The notes under the pieces are model-generated. The model was not told the DNA's origin and ran no database searches. It was given only the letters and a program-made list of their open reading frames with translations. DNA of 64,000 nucleotides, taken from Ahaetulla prasina (taxonomy: Eukaryota; Chordata; Lepidosauria; Squamata; Colubridae). Position 1 is the stretch's first letter. Each line of letters opens with the position of its first letter. A program made the translations under genes and the position numbers. The stretch is taken from positions 21,343,821 to 21,407,820 of the forward strand of contig NC_080548.1 of the NCBI RefSeq assembly GCF_028640845.1, written 5' to 3'. Positions 11,230 to 21,699 of this stretch are shown here, in pieces.

Positions 11230-12131
11230 CAGAGCCTGGGCCTTCGGCTGGTGTTATGCAACGCACGGGCCGTAGTCAATAAGGCCCCCCTAATCTACGA
11301 TCTTATTCACGGGGGCGCCATGGACCTTATAGGCGCATGGAACCCGGGCTGGGCACGGAGGGGGGAGTGCCCCTTGTGGAGATGTGCCCGCCGGGCTCCC
11401 GTGCATTCCATCAGCCGAGGGCTCAGGGTAGGGGTGGGGGGGTGGCGGTTGTGATTAGAGAGAGTCTAGAGCCGAGGGAGACCACTGTACCTCAGATTGC
11501 CGGGTGTGAATCCTCTTGTGAGATGGGGCCATAGGTGTCAGATGGGTTTGCTGATCACGCACCTGGCTCCTTGCTGCGTGTCAGCTGCCCTGCCCGAGCT
11601 CTTGGAGGTGCTGGCTGGAGTGGCAGTTGAGACCCCCAGACTTTTAGTCATGGGGGATTTTAACTTGCCATCTTCCGGCTCGTCATCAACGGCAGCTCGG
11701 GAGGTCATGGCTCCATGACGGCCTTGGACCTGACCCAAGTAGTGGATGGCCCTACTCACATCGGGGGTGGCACTCTGGACTTGGTTTTTGTCTCTGGTCA
11801 GTGGTTGAGAGATCTGGACTTAAAGGAAATAGTCATTGAACCTTTGTCATGGTCAGATCACTCTCTTCGCCTGGACTTTCTGACCGCCATTCACCACCGC
11901 AGGGAGACGGAGCCGACACGCTGGTTCCGCCCCAGGCGCCTGATGGACCCGGAGGGGTTCCGACGGAGCTTGGGCCATTTCCTGACGGTCTGGCTCACGG
12001 CTCGGCTGAGGAACTTGTTGCGGCCTGGGAACGGGCGCGGCGGGGCCTTAGACCGTGTCGTGCCTTTGCGGCCTCTGACCCGGCGCAGGTCCCAACCGGC
12101 TCCTTGGTTCTCCGAGGAGTTGAGGGGATGA
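11230..12131 (+). pseudogene. LINE apurinic-type endonuclease remnant
   Basis: Across three frames it reads LRLVLCNARAVVNKAPLIYD (opening of the EN domain, where CN is the usual N-containing motif), then PPGSRAFHQPRAQGRGGGVA, then LLVMGDFNLPSS (the GDFN motif of APE-type LINE endonucleases) and LDLTQVVDGPTHIGGGTLDL, with LSWSDHS (the SDH catalytic motif) near 11850. All main EN landmarks are legible, but frameshifts near 11450, 11530 and 11715 and a residue change in the TETW region destroy function. In an active copy this domain nicks the target to prime reverse transcription. Confidence 0.85.
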
Positions 12132-12497
12132 AGCGCCGGAGAAGACGCCTAGAGAGTTCCTGGAGGTCTAGCTGCTCGAGGCTGATCGGACACTAGTGAA
12201 GTCCTATACTAGGGCTTACCTAGTGGCAATGAGGAAGCGAGGCGTAGCTACGCCTCCCTCATTGCATCGGCAGATAACCGCCCAGCCGCCCTGTTTCGGG
12301 TGACCCGCTCCCTTTTACATCAGGGGAGCGGGATGACCCGCTGCAGGACGTGCTGAGGAGTTTAACGTTATCTATACGATAAAATCGCTCAGCTTCGGGA
12401 GGGTCTAGATCAAGATTGCAGTGACGCGGGTGAGACGGCTGAGGGTGGTCTTGGGGATATTTTATGGGATGAGTTTGACCCTGTCGCTCCCGAGGAC

Positions 12498-13990
12498 ATG
12501 GACAGGCTGCTGGGGAGGTTGAATGCCACCACATGTTTACTGGACCCGTGCCCCTCCTGGCTGGTACTGGCCACTCAGGAGGTGACACGAGGCTGGCTCC
12601 AGGCTATTATGAGCGCTTCCTTGGTGGAGGGAGTCTTTCCGACCGCCTTGAAAAAGGCGGTGGTGAGACCCCTCCTCAAGAAGCCTTCCTGACCCGCTGT
12701 TTTAGGTAATTATCGTCCGTCTCCAACCTTCCTTCGTGGCGAAGGTTGTAGAGAGTATGGTGGCATATCAGTTTCCCTTGCACCTGGATGAAACTGTCTA
12801 TCTAGACCCGTTCCAGTCTGGCTTCCGGCCCGGTTACAGCACTGAGACGGCTTTGGTCGCGTTGGTGGATGATCTCTGGAGGGCCAGGGATAGGGGATGC
12901 TCCTCTGCCCTGGTCCTATTAGACCTCTCAGCGGCTTTTGATACCATCGACCATGGTATCCTGCTGCGCCGGTTGGAGGGATTGGGAGTGGAGGCACCGT
13001 TTATCGGTGGTTCTCCTCCTATCTCTCCGATCGGTCGCAGACGGTGTTGACAGGGGGCAGAGGTCGGCCCGAGACACCTCACTTGTGGGGTGCCGCAGGG
13101 TCGATCCTCTCGCCTTCTGTTCAACATCTATATGAAGCCGCTGGGTGAGATCATCAGTGGCTTCGTGTGAGGTACCAGCTGTACGCTGATGACACCCAGC
13201 TGTACTTTTCCACACCGGGCCACCCCAACGAAGCTTATCAAGTGTTGTCCCGGTGCTTGGAAGCCGACGGGTCTGGATGGGGAGAAACAGGCTCAGGCTC
13301 AATCCTCCAAGACAGAGTGGCTGTGGATGCCGGCATCGGTACAGTCAGCTGAGTCCTCAGCTGACTGTCGGGGCGAGTCATTGGCCCCGATGGAACGGGT
13401 GCGCAACTTGGGCGCCCTCCTGGATGAACGGCTGTCTTTGAAGATCACTTGACGGCCGCCTCCAGGAGAGCTTTTACCAGGTTCGCCTGGTGCGCCAGTT
13501 GCGCCTTTCTAGACCGGGATGCCCTGTGCACGGTCACCACGCCCGTGACGCCTCGCCTGGATTACTGCAATGCTCTCACATGGGGCTCCCTTGAAGAGCA
13601 TCCGAGGCTTCAGTTAGTCCAGAATGCAGCTGCGCGGGTGATAGAGGGAGCCCTCGTGGCTCCCGTGTGACACCTATCCTGCGCAGACTGCACTGGCTGC
13701 CTGTGGCCTTCGGGTGCGCTTCAAGGTTCTGGTGAACATCTTCAAAGCGCCCATGGCATAGGGCCGGGTTACTTACGGGACCGCCTACTGCTACCGGATA
13801 CCTCTCACCGTCCAGGCGCCTCACAGAGAGGGACTCTCAGGGTGCCGTCAGCGAGACAGTGTCGCTGGCGACACCCAGGAAGGGCCTTCTGTGGGGGCTC
13901 CGCCTCTGGAACGAACTCCCCAGGACTTCGCCAACTTCCGGACCTCCGAACCTTCCGTCATGAGCTTAAAACTTATTTGTTCATCTGCGC
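12498..13990 (+). pseudogene. LINE reverse transcriptase remnant
   Basis: Reads in pieces: a YRPxSN-like start near 12715, DPFQSGFRPGYSTETALVAL (fingers), LVLLDLSAAFDTIDHGILL (palm motif A, catalytic Asp) near 12915-12970, YQLYADDTQLYFSTPG (catalytic YADD box) near 13173-13220, then the C-terminal TPRLDYCNALTWGSLEEHPR and a degenerate WNELP-like end near 13905-13920, closing near 13990. Frames change at least six times, so it is a pseudogene. The YADDTQLY box and C-terminus place it in the L2/CR1 group. The same C-terminus, better preserved, is at 36700-37228. Confidence 0.88.
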
Positions 13991-14399
13991 AGGACTGGAT
14001 TAGTTTTTAAATTGTGGGTTTTAAGGGGTTTTAAATGGGTTTTAATGGGTTTTAATGGGTTTTATTATTTGCTAAATTTTAATTATGCCAATTTGAATAA
14101 GTTTTTTAGTGGTATTTTAATAGTATTTATTTTGTAATAGTACTGTCATTTTATCTGGCTGTAAACCGCCCTGAGTCCCTCGGGAGAAGGGCGGTATAAA
14201 AATTTAAATAATAAATAATAAATAAATAGTCATACAGTCATAAGTGGAAAGAGATTGGCGATGGGAACTATGAAACGATGATTAGGTGATAAAAATTTAC
14301 CAAGTTTGCAAATTCCTGCACAAGTGGGATGGAAAGCACATGAGATCCCAACAAATTAAATACAGAAAAACAGGAGGCTGATCAATCCATCCAAGCAAG

Positions 14400-14835
14400 A
14401 ATAGAATAACAGAGTTGGAAGGGACCTTGGAGGTCTTCTAGTCCAACCCCCTGCTGCTTAGGCAGGAAAACCTACATCACTTCAGACCAATGGTTATCCA
14501 ACCTCTTCTTAAAAACTTCCACTGTTGGAGCATTCAAAACTTCTGGAGGCAAGTTGTTCCACTGATTAATTGTTCTCACTGTCAGGACATTTCTCCTTAG
14601 TTCTAAGTTGCTTCTCTCCTTGATTAGTTTTCACCCATTGCTTCTTGTCCTGCCCTCAAGTGCTTTGGAGAATAGCTGGACTCCCTCTTCTTTGTGGCAG
14701 CCCCTGAGATATTGGAAGACTGTTATCTCCCCTAGTCCTTCTTTTCATTAAACTAGATATACCCAGTTCCTGCAACTGTTCATATTTTTTAGCCTCCAAT
14801 CCCCTAATGATCTTCGTTGGTCTTCTCTGCACTGA
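14400..14835 (-). mobile_element. CR1 LINE 3' fragment
   Basis: On plus it opens with AGTTGGAAGGGACCTTGGAG (3' UTR reversed) and continues through the reversed C-terminal ORF2 region. It breaks off near 14835. Several frameshifts. Confidence 0.88.
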
Positions 14836-15514
14836 AGAGAGTCATTAGCTCTTAAAAGTGTGGATTTGAAACTTTTTGAATGAACTTCCTGATTGCAATT
14901 CCATACGACTTTGAAATGTTGCTGTTTACATTGCTTTAGTAGTGGGATTTGCTTTGGCCTAGCCTTAGCATAATTGCTTGAGGAGACATAATTCCCTCCC
15001 GTGTTTTCATGCCCTTAATGGGATCCAGACAAAAGCATAGGTGCTTTTGATCTAGGGTGGAAAAGACATTCACTAGAGATCTTTATGGAAATGGATTTGT
15101 GTGATCCTCTGAAGCACACAGGTCCAATACCAATGGCATCATAGAGCACAGCTCGCTATCATTTGTCAAATTTCTGCTTGGAAGTGATTTACAGAAATGT
15201 AAACATTGAGGAAACATCAGTTAGACTAGTTTTAAAATAATTAACGTTAGAGATCTTGGTGGTCTAAAAGAAAACATCTCAGAGAACCTCTTAAAGAACT
15301 AAGAAGAGAAATTACATAAATCCTGCATCATAAATACTTAAGTAAAAGAAGGATTCTGAGGAAATAAGTTTATTAAAAACATATTAGAAGGAAAACACTT
15401 TACCAACCACACAAATTGGAGAAAGTTGTATATCTAGTTGTGCAACTAGATACGATTTTTTTAAAGGCTAAAGAAATTGTGTTGTTTTTTTTAAAAAAGT
15501 ACGTCCTGATGTGA
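14836..15514. other. No recognised feature
   Basis: About 680 bp, AT-rich, no coding or repeat signal that I recognise. Confidence 0.5.
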
Positions 15515-15917
15515 ATTGTAAATATGAAGAATCCTTGCAGGAACTGGGTATGTCTAGTTTAATGAAAAGAAGGACTAGGGGAGACATGAGAGCAGTGTTC
15601 CAATATCTCAGGGGCTGCCACAAAGAAGAGGGAGTCAAGCTGTTCTCCAAAGCACCTGAGGGCAGGACAAGAAGCAATGGGTGGAAACTAATCAAGGAGA
15701 GAAGCAACTTAGAACTAAGGAGAAATTTCCTGACAGTTAGAACAATTAATCAGTGGAACGACTTGCCTGCAGAAGTTGTGGATGCTCCAACACTGGAAGT
15801 TTTTAAGAAAATGTTGGCTAACCATCTGTCTGAGATGGTGTAGGGTTTCCTGCCTGGGCAGGGGGTTGGACTAGAAGGCCTCCAAGGTCCCTTCCAACTC
15901 TGAAATTCTTTTATTCT
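15515..15917 (+). pseudogene. CR1 ORF2 C-terminal fragment
   Basis: The best-preserved CR1 coding piece here. An open frame ending at 15843 reads LQELGMSSLMKRRTRGDMRA, FSKAPEGRTRSNGWKLIKER and TINQWNDLPAEVVDAPTLEV before a stop, then the 3' UTR with GGGTTGGACTAGAAGGCC. About 110 residues, against roughly 900 or more for full CR1 ORF2, so only the C-terminal tail is present. Confidence 0.9.
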
Positions 15918-16342
15918 GTAAAATGGACTAGATTTGTAATAACTGAGCTATCCCTAGCTAGAAAGAAAAAAAAGATATCATGAGTTTTACATCATTGAAC
16001 GACATTGTAACTAAAGGTGCAACATTTAATTAGATCGGTTGATTTTTTTGAAAAAGGTTAACCAATTTAATAGCATCCTAAATGCAACAGTTAGCAGTTC
16101 AGTTATAAATTCAAGTACTCCTATCAATTGTAAATGCTCTCTCCATCTTAAAGCAAGACAACAATGAAACAAAACACATTTTTAAAATTGGGCAATTTGC
16201 TAAATTTCAGTTCATCCAAATAAAATTTGGAGATCTTGCTCATAAAATGCAGTGTTGTTGCCCATCATTCCTGTTTATATAAAATTATCTTTCCTTTTTC
16301 AAAGGAGTTGTTTTTTTGTGAATTGACAAACTCACTCTGTAC
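15918..16342. other. No recognised feature
   Basis: AT-rich spacer between a CR1 fragment and a MITE; nothing supported. Confidence 0.5.
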
Positions 16343-16743
16343 CAGGGTGAATTCAAGCAGGTTCTGACAGGTTCTGGAGAACTAGTAGCAGAAATTTTGA
16401 GCAGTTCGGAGAACCGGCAAATACCACCTCTAGCTGGCCCCAGAATGGGGTGGGAATGAAGATTTTGCAATATCCTTCCCCCAGGAGTGGGGAGGGAATG
16501 AGAATTTTGCAGTATCTTTCCCCTGGAGTGGGTATGGGGATTTTGCAGTATCCTTCCCCTGGAATGGGGTGGGAATGGAGATTTTGCAGTATCCTTCCCC
16601 TGGAGTGGGGTGGGAATGGAGATTTTGCAGTATCCTTCCCCTGGAGTGGGGTAGGAATGGGGATTTTGCATTGTCCTTCCCCTGCCGCACCCACCAAGCC
16701 ACGCCGCAGAACCAGTAGTAAAAGAATTTGAATTTCACCACTG
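16343..16743 (-). mobile_element. hAT MITE, family A, with about six 41-bp-type units
   Basis: Starts CAGGGTGAATTCAAG, ends GAATTTCACCACTG. Perfect 8-bp duplication ctctgtac (16335-16342, 16744-16751). The interior is a run of GGAGTGGGGTGGGAATGGAG-type units, an intermediate stage of the expansion at 45487-46752. Open frames across it are artefacts of the tandem array. Confidence 0.92.
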
Positions 16744-17029
16744 CTCTGTACATATAATTTTTAAAGGGTTTGGGGCACTTTGGGGGTGGAATGAGTGATG
16801 TGAGGGAAATGCTCAGCTCTTGACAAGCTATCCTGAGCAACACCCTTATTAAAGTCAACCGAAGAAGCTGTTACAGATCACACCCAGGAATGCCAGCAGC
16901 TGGAGAATTCTCTGGGACAAGCATTTAGTTGCAGCTTAATAACAAGGTGTTCCTGCAACAGTAGCACTTCTGGCCTTATTTATTTATTAGATTTTTATGC
17001 CATCTTTATTATTTTAGAAGTAACTCAAG

Positions 17030-17365
17030 GCTGCAAACATTCCTAGTAATCCTTCCTTCCTCCTCCTGTTTCCCCTACTACAACAGCAATCCTCTGAGAT
17101 GAGTTAGGCTGAGAGAGAGAGTAATGCAGGGGTGTCCAAACTTGGTCCCTTTAAGACTTTTGGACTTCAACTCCCAGAGTCCCTCAGCCAGCAAAGCTGG
17201 CTGAGGAACTCTGGGAGTTGAAGTCCAAAAGTCTTAAAGGGACCAAGTTTGGACACCCCTGGAGTAATGGCTCAAAGTCACCCAGCTGGGTTTCATGCCT
17301 AACGCAGGACTAGAACTCACATTCTCCTGGTTTCTAGCCTGGTGCCTAAACTACTAGATGAAACT
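17030..17365 (-). mobile_element. Old CORE-SINE/MIR-like SINE, split by a fold-back MITE
   Basis: The minus strand shows a B-box-like GAGTTCTAGTCCTGC, then GGGTGACTTTGAGCCATTAC and a GCCTAACTCATCTCAGAGG-type body, resembling MIR/CORE-SINEs. The fold-back MITE and one duplication copy remove cleanly. Family assignment is by resemblance only. Confidence 0.5.
17127..17261. mobile_element. Fold-back hAT MITE, nearly perfect palindrome
   Basis: 135 bp. CAGGGGTGTCCAAACTTGG at the left mirrors CCAAGTTTGGACACCCCTG at the right, and the arms continue to a small AGCAAAGCTGGCT loop region. Perfect 8-bp duplication gagtaatg (17119-17126, 17262-17269). Could form one long hairpin as RNA. Confidence 0.95.
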
Positions 17366-17527
17366 GCCTCTCTTCATCTGTAAGAACCGTAATGTCTCAT
17401 ACCAACGGTATCGCCCATCTATCAGGGCTCCAAAAGCAAGATTTCTCTCACGTATGTTTTCTGAAATGAAGTTCTCCCTTAGATCTGTACGACTCCCGCT
17501 CTGGTCGCTTCCAGAGGTCCTTAAAAC

Positions 17528-17772
17528 CAATGGTGGGTTTCAAATTTTTTTACTACCAGTTCTGTGGGCGTGGCTTGGTGGGTGTGGCATGGCTTGGTGG
17601 GCGTGGCAGGGGAAGGATACTGTAAAATCTCCATTCCCTCCCCAATCCAGGGGAAGGTTACTGCAAAATCCCCATTTCCTCCTGATCAGCAGCTCAATTT
17701 TTACAACTGGTTCTCCAAACTACTCAAATTTTCTGCTACCGGTTCTCCAGAACCCGCTGAAACCCACCTCTG
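17528..17772 (+). mobile_element. hAT MITE, family A, short form
   Basis: CAATGGTGGGTTTCA ... TGAAACCCACCTCTG, 245 bp. Perfect 8-bp duplication cttaaaac (17520-17527, 17773-17780). Only about two internal units. Confidence 0.93.
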
Positions 17773-17799
17773 CTTAAAACCACGGCTCTTCTCCTAGGC

Positions 17800-18613
17800 C
17801 CGTGATGGCGAACCTATGGCATGCGCGCCGGAGGTGGCATGCAGAGCCCTCTCTGATGGCCCGTGAGCTGTCACCCCAGGTCAGCTCCGCTGTGCATGCG
17901 TGCAAGCCAGCTGGTCTTTGGGTCTCTGCCGCGCAAGGGCAGGCACATGCAGGGAGGCTGCGTGGGAGAGCACATGCAGGGGGGGAACATGTTCATGCGC
18001 AGGGGTGGTGCGCATGCGGGGGTGTACATGCATGCATGAGGGTGCAGGGTCCCGTGTGCACATGTGCAGGGGGCAGGGCACATGTAGGGAATCCCGTACG
18101 CATTGCATTTGGGAGGTTCAGACCACAGGTGGGTTTCAGAAGGTTCCGACCAGTTCTGGACAACCAGTAGTAGAAATTTTGAATAGTTCGGAGAACCGGT
18201 AGTAAAAATTCTGACTGGCCATGCCCACATCGATTCTCTGCCTCCCGAGTCCCAGCTGATCAGAAGGAAATGGGGATTTTACAGTATCCTTCCCCTGGAG
18301 TGGGGAGAGAATGGAGATTTTACAGTATTCTTCCCCTGCCACATCCACCAAGCCACGCCCACCAAGCCATGCCACGCTCACCAAGCCACACCCACAGAAC
18401 TGATAGTAAAAATTCTGACTGGCCCCGCCCCCATCTATTCTCTGCCTCCCAAGTCCCAGCTGATTGGGAGGAAATGGGGATTTTGCAGTAACCTTCCCCT
18501 GTCACGCCCACCAAGCCACACCACACCCACAGAACCGGTAGTAAAAAATGTTGAAACCCACCACTGGTTCAGACATTTTGGACACTCGGTCCGGAAAAGT
18601 TTAACCATTATTG
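17800..18613. mobile_element. Non-autonomous hAT element hosting a family A MITE
   Basis: Starts CCGTGATGGCGAACC and ends TTAACCATTATTG. Perfect 8-bp duplication tcctaggc (17792-17799, 18614-18621). The interior is rich in alternating GCATGC/GTGCAC text. A second copy of this family is at 27314-28245. Family A MITE 18124-18566 is nested inside. Reading frames across it have no recognisable domain. Confidence 0.9.
18124..18566 (-). mobile_element. hAT MITE, family A, nested
   Basis: Starts CACAGGTGGGTTTCAG, ends GAAACCCACCACTG. Perfect duplication gttcagac (18116-18123, 18567-18574). It appears to hold a partial internal repeat of the family body (two GATTCTCTGCCTCC-type segments). Confidence 0.92.
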
Positions 18614-18621
18614 TCCTAGGC

Positions 18622-19152
18622 TCTGACTGGCTAGTTGGATCCCTTTCCTGGGTACATGATATATTTTGTTAGTGCAGATTCGGATTCATTTTGTTTCATG
18701 TTCTATTTTTTTTTTTAATTGCATATCTGTCGTTTTATTTTTATGTCGTGAGTGGTCCCGAGTTGGTTTTGGAATGGGGTGGCAACTAAAATCAAATCAA
18801 AGAAATATCTGGATTTGTCTTGTTTTTACTTAGATTTAAGCCCCATTGATTTTCTGTGTTACAGAAGAACGGAGCTGAATTGCATCTTCCAGTTCAGTGC
18901 AAACTATCTCTGGACCAGATGAACTCCAAGGAACAGCATCTGCCATGTATGCCAATTCAGGTTCAATGCCCGGCCTCTCTAATGAATCAGCTGGGTAGGA
19001 GGAAGTCACTGCCTGGGGCACATCCAGCCCTCGATCGAATTTCAAAACTTCTAGGCAAACCTCAGATCAGCCCTCTGGAAAGAGGCATCTGCCCCTTACC
19101 AGCAGCCTTCAAGCTAGAATGAATAAACCCTTGTGAACGAAGGCAAATATAC
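18622..19152. other. Mostly unassigned; possible SINE relic
   Basis: 18940-19010 has a B-box-like AATTCAGGTTCAATGCCCGG, as in tRNA-derived SINEs, but neither end is clear. An 88-codon frame at 18856-19122 has no recognisable domain. Confidence 0.35.
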
Positions 19153-19160
19153 ATGTCCCA

Positions 19161-19657
19161 CAGTGGTGGGTTTCACATTAATGTTACTACTGGTTCGCCG
19201 GGTGCACCCCCACACATGCCTGCCTTCTGCACATGCGCTCGGTCTTCCGCATATGCGCCTTGCTCACACACCAGCCTTCCGCACATGTACCCGGCCCAGT
19301 GGTGGGTTTCAAAAATTTTTTACTACCGGTTCTGTGGGTATGTCTTAGTGGACATGGCGTGGCTTGGTAGGCGTGGCTTGGTGGGCATGGCAGAGGAAGG
19401 TTACAGCAAAATCCCCATTTCCTCCCCATCAGCTGGGACTCAGGAGGCAGAGAATAGATGGGGGCGGGGCCAGTCAGAGTTTTTACTACCAGTTCTCCGA
19501 ACTACTCAAAATTTCCACTACCGGTTCTCCAGAACTGGTCAGAACCTGCTGAAACCCACTTCTGAACCAGACTCAAAAACGTGCCTAAATAGGATGGCAT
19601 AGAGCCAGAGCTACCGGTTCGGGTAAACCGGTCCGAACCAGCTGAATACCACCTCTG
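19161..19657. mobile_element. Non-autonomous hAT element hosting a family A MITE
   Basis: Starts CAGTGGTGGGTTTCACATTA, ends ACCAGCTGAATACCACCTCTG-like. Perfect 8-bp duplication atgtccca (19153-19160, 19658-19665). The left end resembles family A but the body (GGTGCACCCCCACACATGCC) is different, showing several bodies sharing one terminus. Confidence 0.88.
19297..19564 (+). mobile_element. hAT MITE, family A, nested
   Basis: CAGTGGTGGGTTTCAAA ... TGAAACCCACTTCTG inside the element at 19161. The flanks acccggcc/aaccagac match only 5 of 8, so the duplication is eroded or an end is misplaced. Confidence 0.8.
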
Positions 19658-19665
19658 ATGTCCCA

Positions 19666-19860
19666 GGATAATGTTGCAGGATCCAATCTGAGTCAGTCGT
19701 GGGGACCAAAGGTTTATTCCTCCAAGCTTTCAGGCTCACGCTGGAGCCCATCCTCCGGGAACTTCTTGTCTCCAAATGTGCCTGCTGGGATGTTCCACAT
19801 GTTGTATTTATAGGGTGTCTGGTTGTGTATGGCTTTTAATTGTTAATTAGGGTCTTGACT
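19666..19860 (-). mobile_element. Penelope-like element terminal fragment
   Basis: The minus strand reads ... GGAGGATGGGCTCCAGCGTG, AGCCTGAAAGCTTGGAGG, AATAAACCTTTGGTC. This arrangement, a stem-loop between CxGAGGA and GAAA followed by a short AATAAA-type end, is typical of Penelope-like terminal repeats. No coding part is present. Assignment is by motif recognition. Confidence 0.5.
19728..19757 (-). ncRNA. Hammerhead-ribozyme-like core
   Basis: Minus strand: CGGAGGA (CUGANGA box, one change), a 6-bp stem GGGCUC/GAGCCU with a short loop, then GAAA. Stems I and III are not established, and the changed box base would be expected to weaken catalysis. Confidence 0.4.
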
Positions 19861-20220
19861 ATTATCCCCTCATCCATTTTTTGACCCAGGCATTGATCTC
19901 TTGCCTCAGCTCACCCAGCACACAGTACCCAAAGGATTCCCAGAGGACTGTGACTTTCAGCAAATTTTCTCCAATGGCTCACAAGAACCACAAGCAGCCA
20001 CGTTAAATCCCTTGCCTCTTCTTTTCTCACCTAAATCCTACCGTAGTCAGGATGCTCAAAGATGCCGGGAAATATTCCAGCACACATCCTTTGTCACCCT
20101 GCCTGCCCCTGAGGACAGAAGGTGAGCCCAGCCTTCCTGTGACCCACCTAGCCTTTAATCATAAAGCCAGGCAACTAATGACAGATTGCCACCATGTCAC
20201 AGCAGGCGGAGTTAGGATGC
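19861..20220. other. No recognised feature
   Basis: About 360 bp between the Penelope-like fragment and the polypyrimidine tract; nothing supported. Confidence 0.5.
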
Positions 20221-20845
20221 ACTCTCTCTCTCACACTCACTCACACTCTCTCTGCCTCCCTCCCTCTTTCTCTGCCTCCCTCCCCCTCTCTCTTTCTCTC
20301 TCCCTCCCTCCCTTCATCTCTCCCTTCCTCTCCCTCCTTCCCCCCTCTCTCCCTCCCCTCTCTCCCTCCCTCTCTCTACTTCCCTCTCTCTCCCCCCCTT
20401 CTCCCTCTCTCCCTCTCTCTCCCTCCCTCTCTCTCCCCCCTCCCTCCCTCCATCCCTCCCTCCGTCCCTCCGTCCCTCTCTCCCCTTCTCTCTCCCTCCC
20501 TCTCTCCTCCTCTCTCTCTACTTCCCTCTCTCTCCCTCCTTCTCCCTCCTCCTCTCTCCCTCTCCTCTCTCCTCTCTCTCTCTCTCCCCTTCTCCCTCCC
20601 ACCATCTCCTCCCTCCTCCTCTTTCTCTCCCTCTCTCCCACTTTCTCTCTCCCTTTTTCTTTCTCCCGCTCTCCCTCTCCCTTCCTCCCACTCTCTCCCT
20701 CCTCCTTCTCCCTCCCTCTCTCTCCCTCCCTCCATCTCTCTCCCTCCTCTCTCCCTCCCTCCCTCTCTCCCCACTCTCCCTCCCTCCCTTTCCCTCTCTC
20801 CCTCTCTGTCCCTCCTTCTCCTTCCTTCCCCTTCCCCCCCTCCTC
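20221..20845. repeat. Polypyrimidine (CT/CCT/CCCT)n tract
   Basis: About 625 bp almost wholly C and T on the plus strand, mixed CTCTC and CCCT units without a fixed period. Long frames on both strands are low-complexity Ser/Pro/Leu or Arg/Glu/Gly artefacts. Mirror-symmetric stretches could form triplex (H-)DNA. Confidence 0.95.
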
Positions 20846-21699
20846 TTACCAAGGCTGTTAGATTGATTAGAATCAAGGCTGGTTCATGTCAAGTATGCTA
20901 AAGACACCAGCCAAACTGGGGCATCGTCAAGCGAGGTACCTGTGTGATTTCACTGGGGGCATTTGATGCTTCCTGTTCTAAAAATAAGAGAGGACTATTT
21001 TAGCTACCTGTTAAAACAACGCATCAAATTTCAGAGCCGGTGAAGTGCTTTCATCTGCTGCGCCTCTTCTGCAGAGAAATTAGGGCTTTGCAAAAGTTCC
21101 ATGGGGCGCTTCACTTTGACAAGGCTTTGAGCGAAGCGCTTCTTTCAAGCTCCTTTGGGAAGAAAGGCAGTTCTCCTTTTTCTGAGAAGAGAAGTGAAGT
21201 CACTTTAGGTTGCTTTTGCAGGGCTCCCCTGGCATTTCAAAAGGGGGGCGGCAGAAGGGGCACAAAACGTAGGATCTTGGGAAAGAACAGGACTCACTCA
21301 CTCTCCGGCTGGCGTCTTGTTTTTAAGCGTGCCACAAAACAATATTGCCTTCGGAGGCTCACTTGTCCACCAGATTTTACACCTCTCTGAATATTGTGAC
21401 ACTATTCCCAGCAGTTTAAACTTCATTTTTGGAAAACGTGCGGATTTAAACAGATATGCAAATGTTAGAGAGCCTTTGGGGGGGGGGGGAAATCTGTAAA
21501 TTAATCCAAAAATAGAAGGGAACAGAATTATGAACAAATGTTCCCTCAGTTGTGGGCATCTGAATTTCTCCTGCTTTCATGTATTACTCAGTCCTTCCTC
21601 CCTTGTTATCTCTTGTTGTGGGAAACACTTTCCCTTCAAAGCCTTTCTTGCAGCAAATATTGCTTTAATGCTAGATGGCATTGCTTAATCGGCAGACCC
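20846..21699. other. No recognised feature
   Basis: About 850 bp, includes a G-run at 21480-21490. A 116-codon frame at 21040-21390 has no recognisable domain. Confidence 0.5.

Larger units (their letters stand above)
10588..14225 (+). mobile_element. Nearly full-length L2-type LINE
   Basis: A 3.64-kb insertion bounded by an 8-bp duplication atagtcat (10580-10587, 14226-14233). Order: GC-rich 5' region (10588-11235), endonuclease remnant, reverse-transcriptase remnant, C-terminal region, 3' UTR with the ACCGCCCTGAGTC/GGGCGGT hairpin (14165-14198) and an (AATAA)n tail. The length and the GC-rich leader suggest the internal promoter is still included. Many frameshifts make it inactive. Its family also left the 3' ends at 1545, 36700, 40735, 43300, 58430 and 62945. 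Confidence 0.9.
10399..14285 (-). mobile_element. CR1-L3 3' UTR interrupted by an L2-type LINE
   Basis: Short (AGAAT)n at 10399-10415, then the same 3' UTR as at 4636. It stops at 10587 and resumes at 14226. Joining the two halves minus one ATAGTCAT recreates the uninterrupted text seen at 4795-4830. Confidence 0.9.

Noticed and set aside
18856..19122. 88-codon frame preceded by a TTTTCTGTGTTACAG acceptor-like sequence as an exon
   Set aside because: No recognisable domain, contains a SINE-like B-box segment, no donor or partner exon identified.
20052..20901. Long Ser/Pro/Leu-rich and Arg/Glu/Gly-rich frames on both strands
   Set aside because: They are translations of the C/T tract; no codon structure or domain.
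21480..21490. G-run as a G-quadruplex
   Set aside because: A single uninterrupted run with no further G-tracts nearby.
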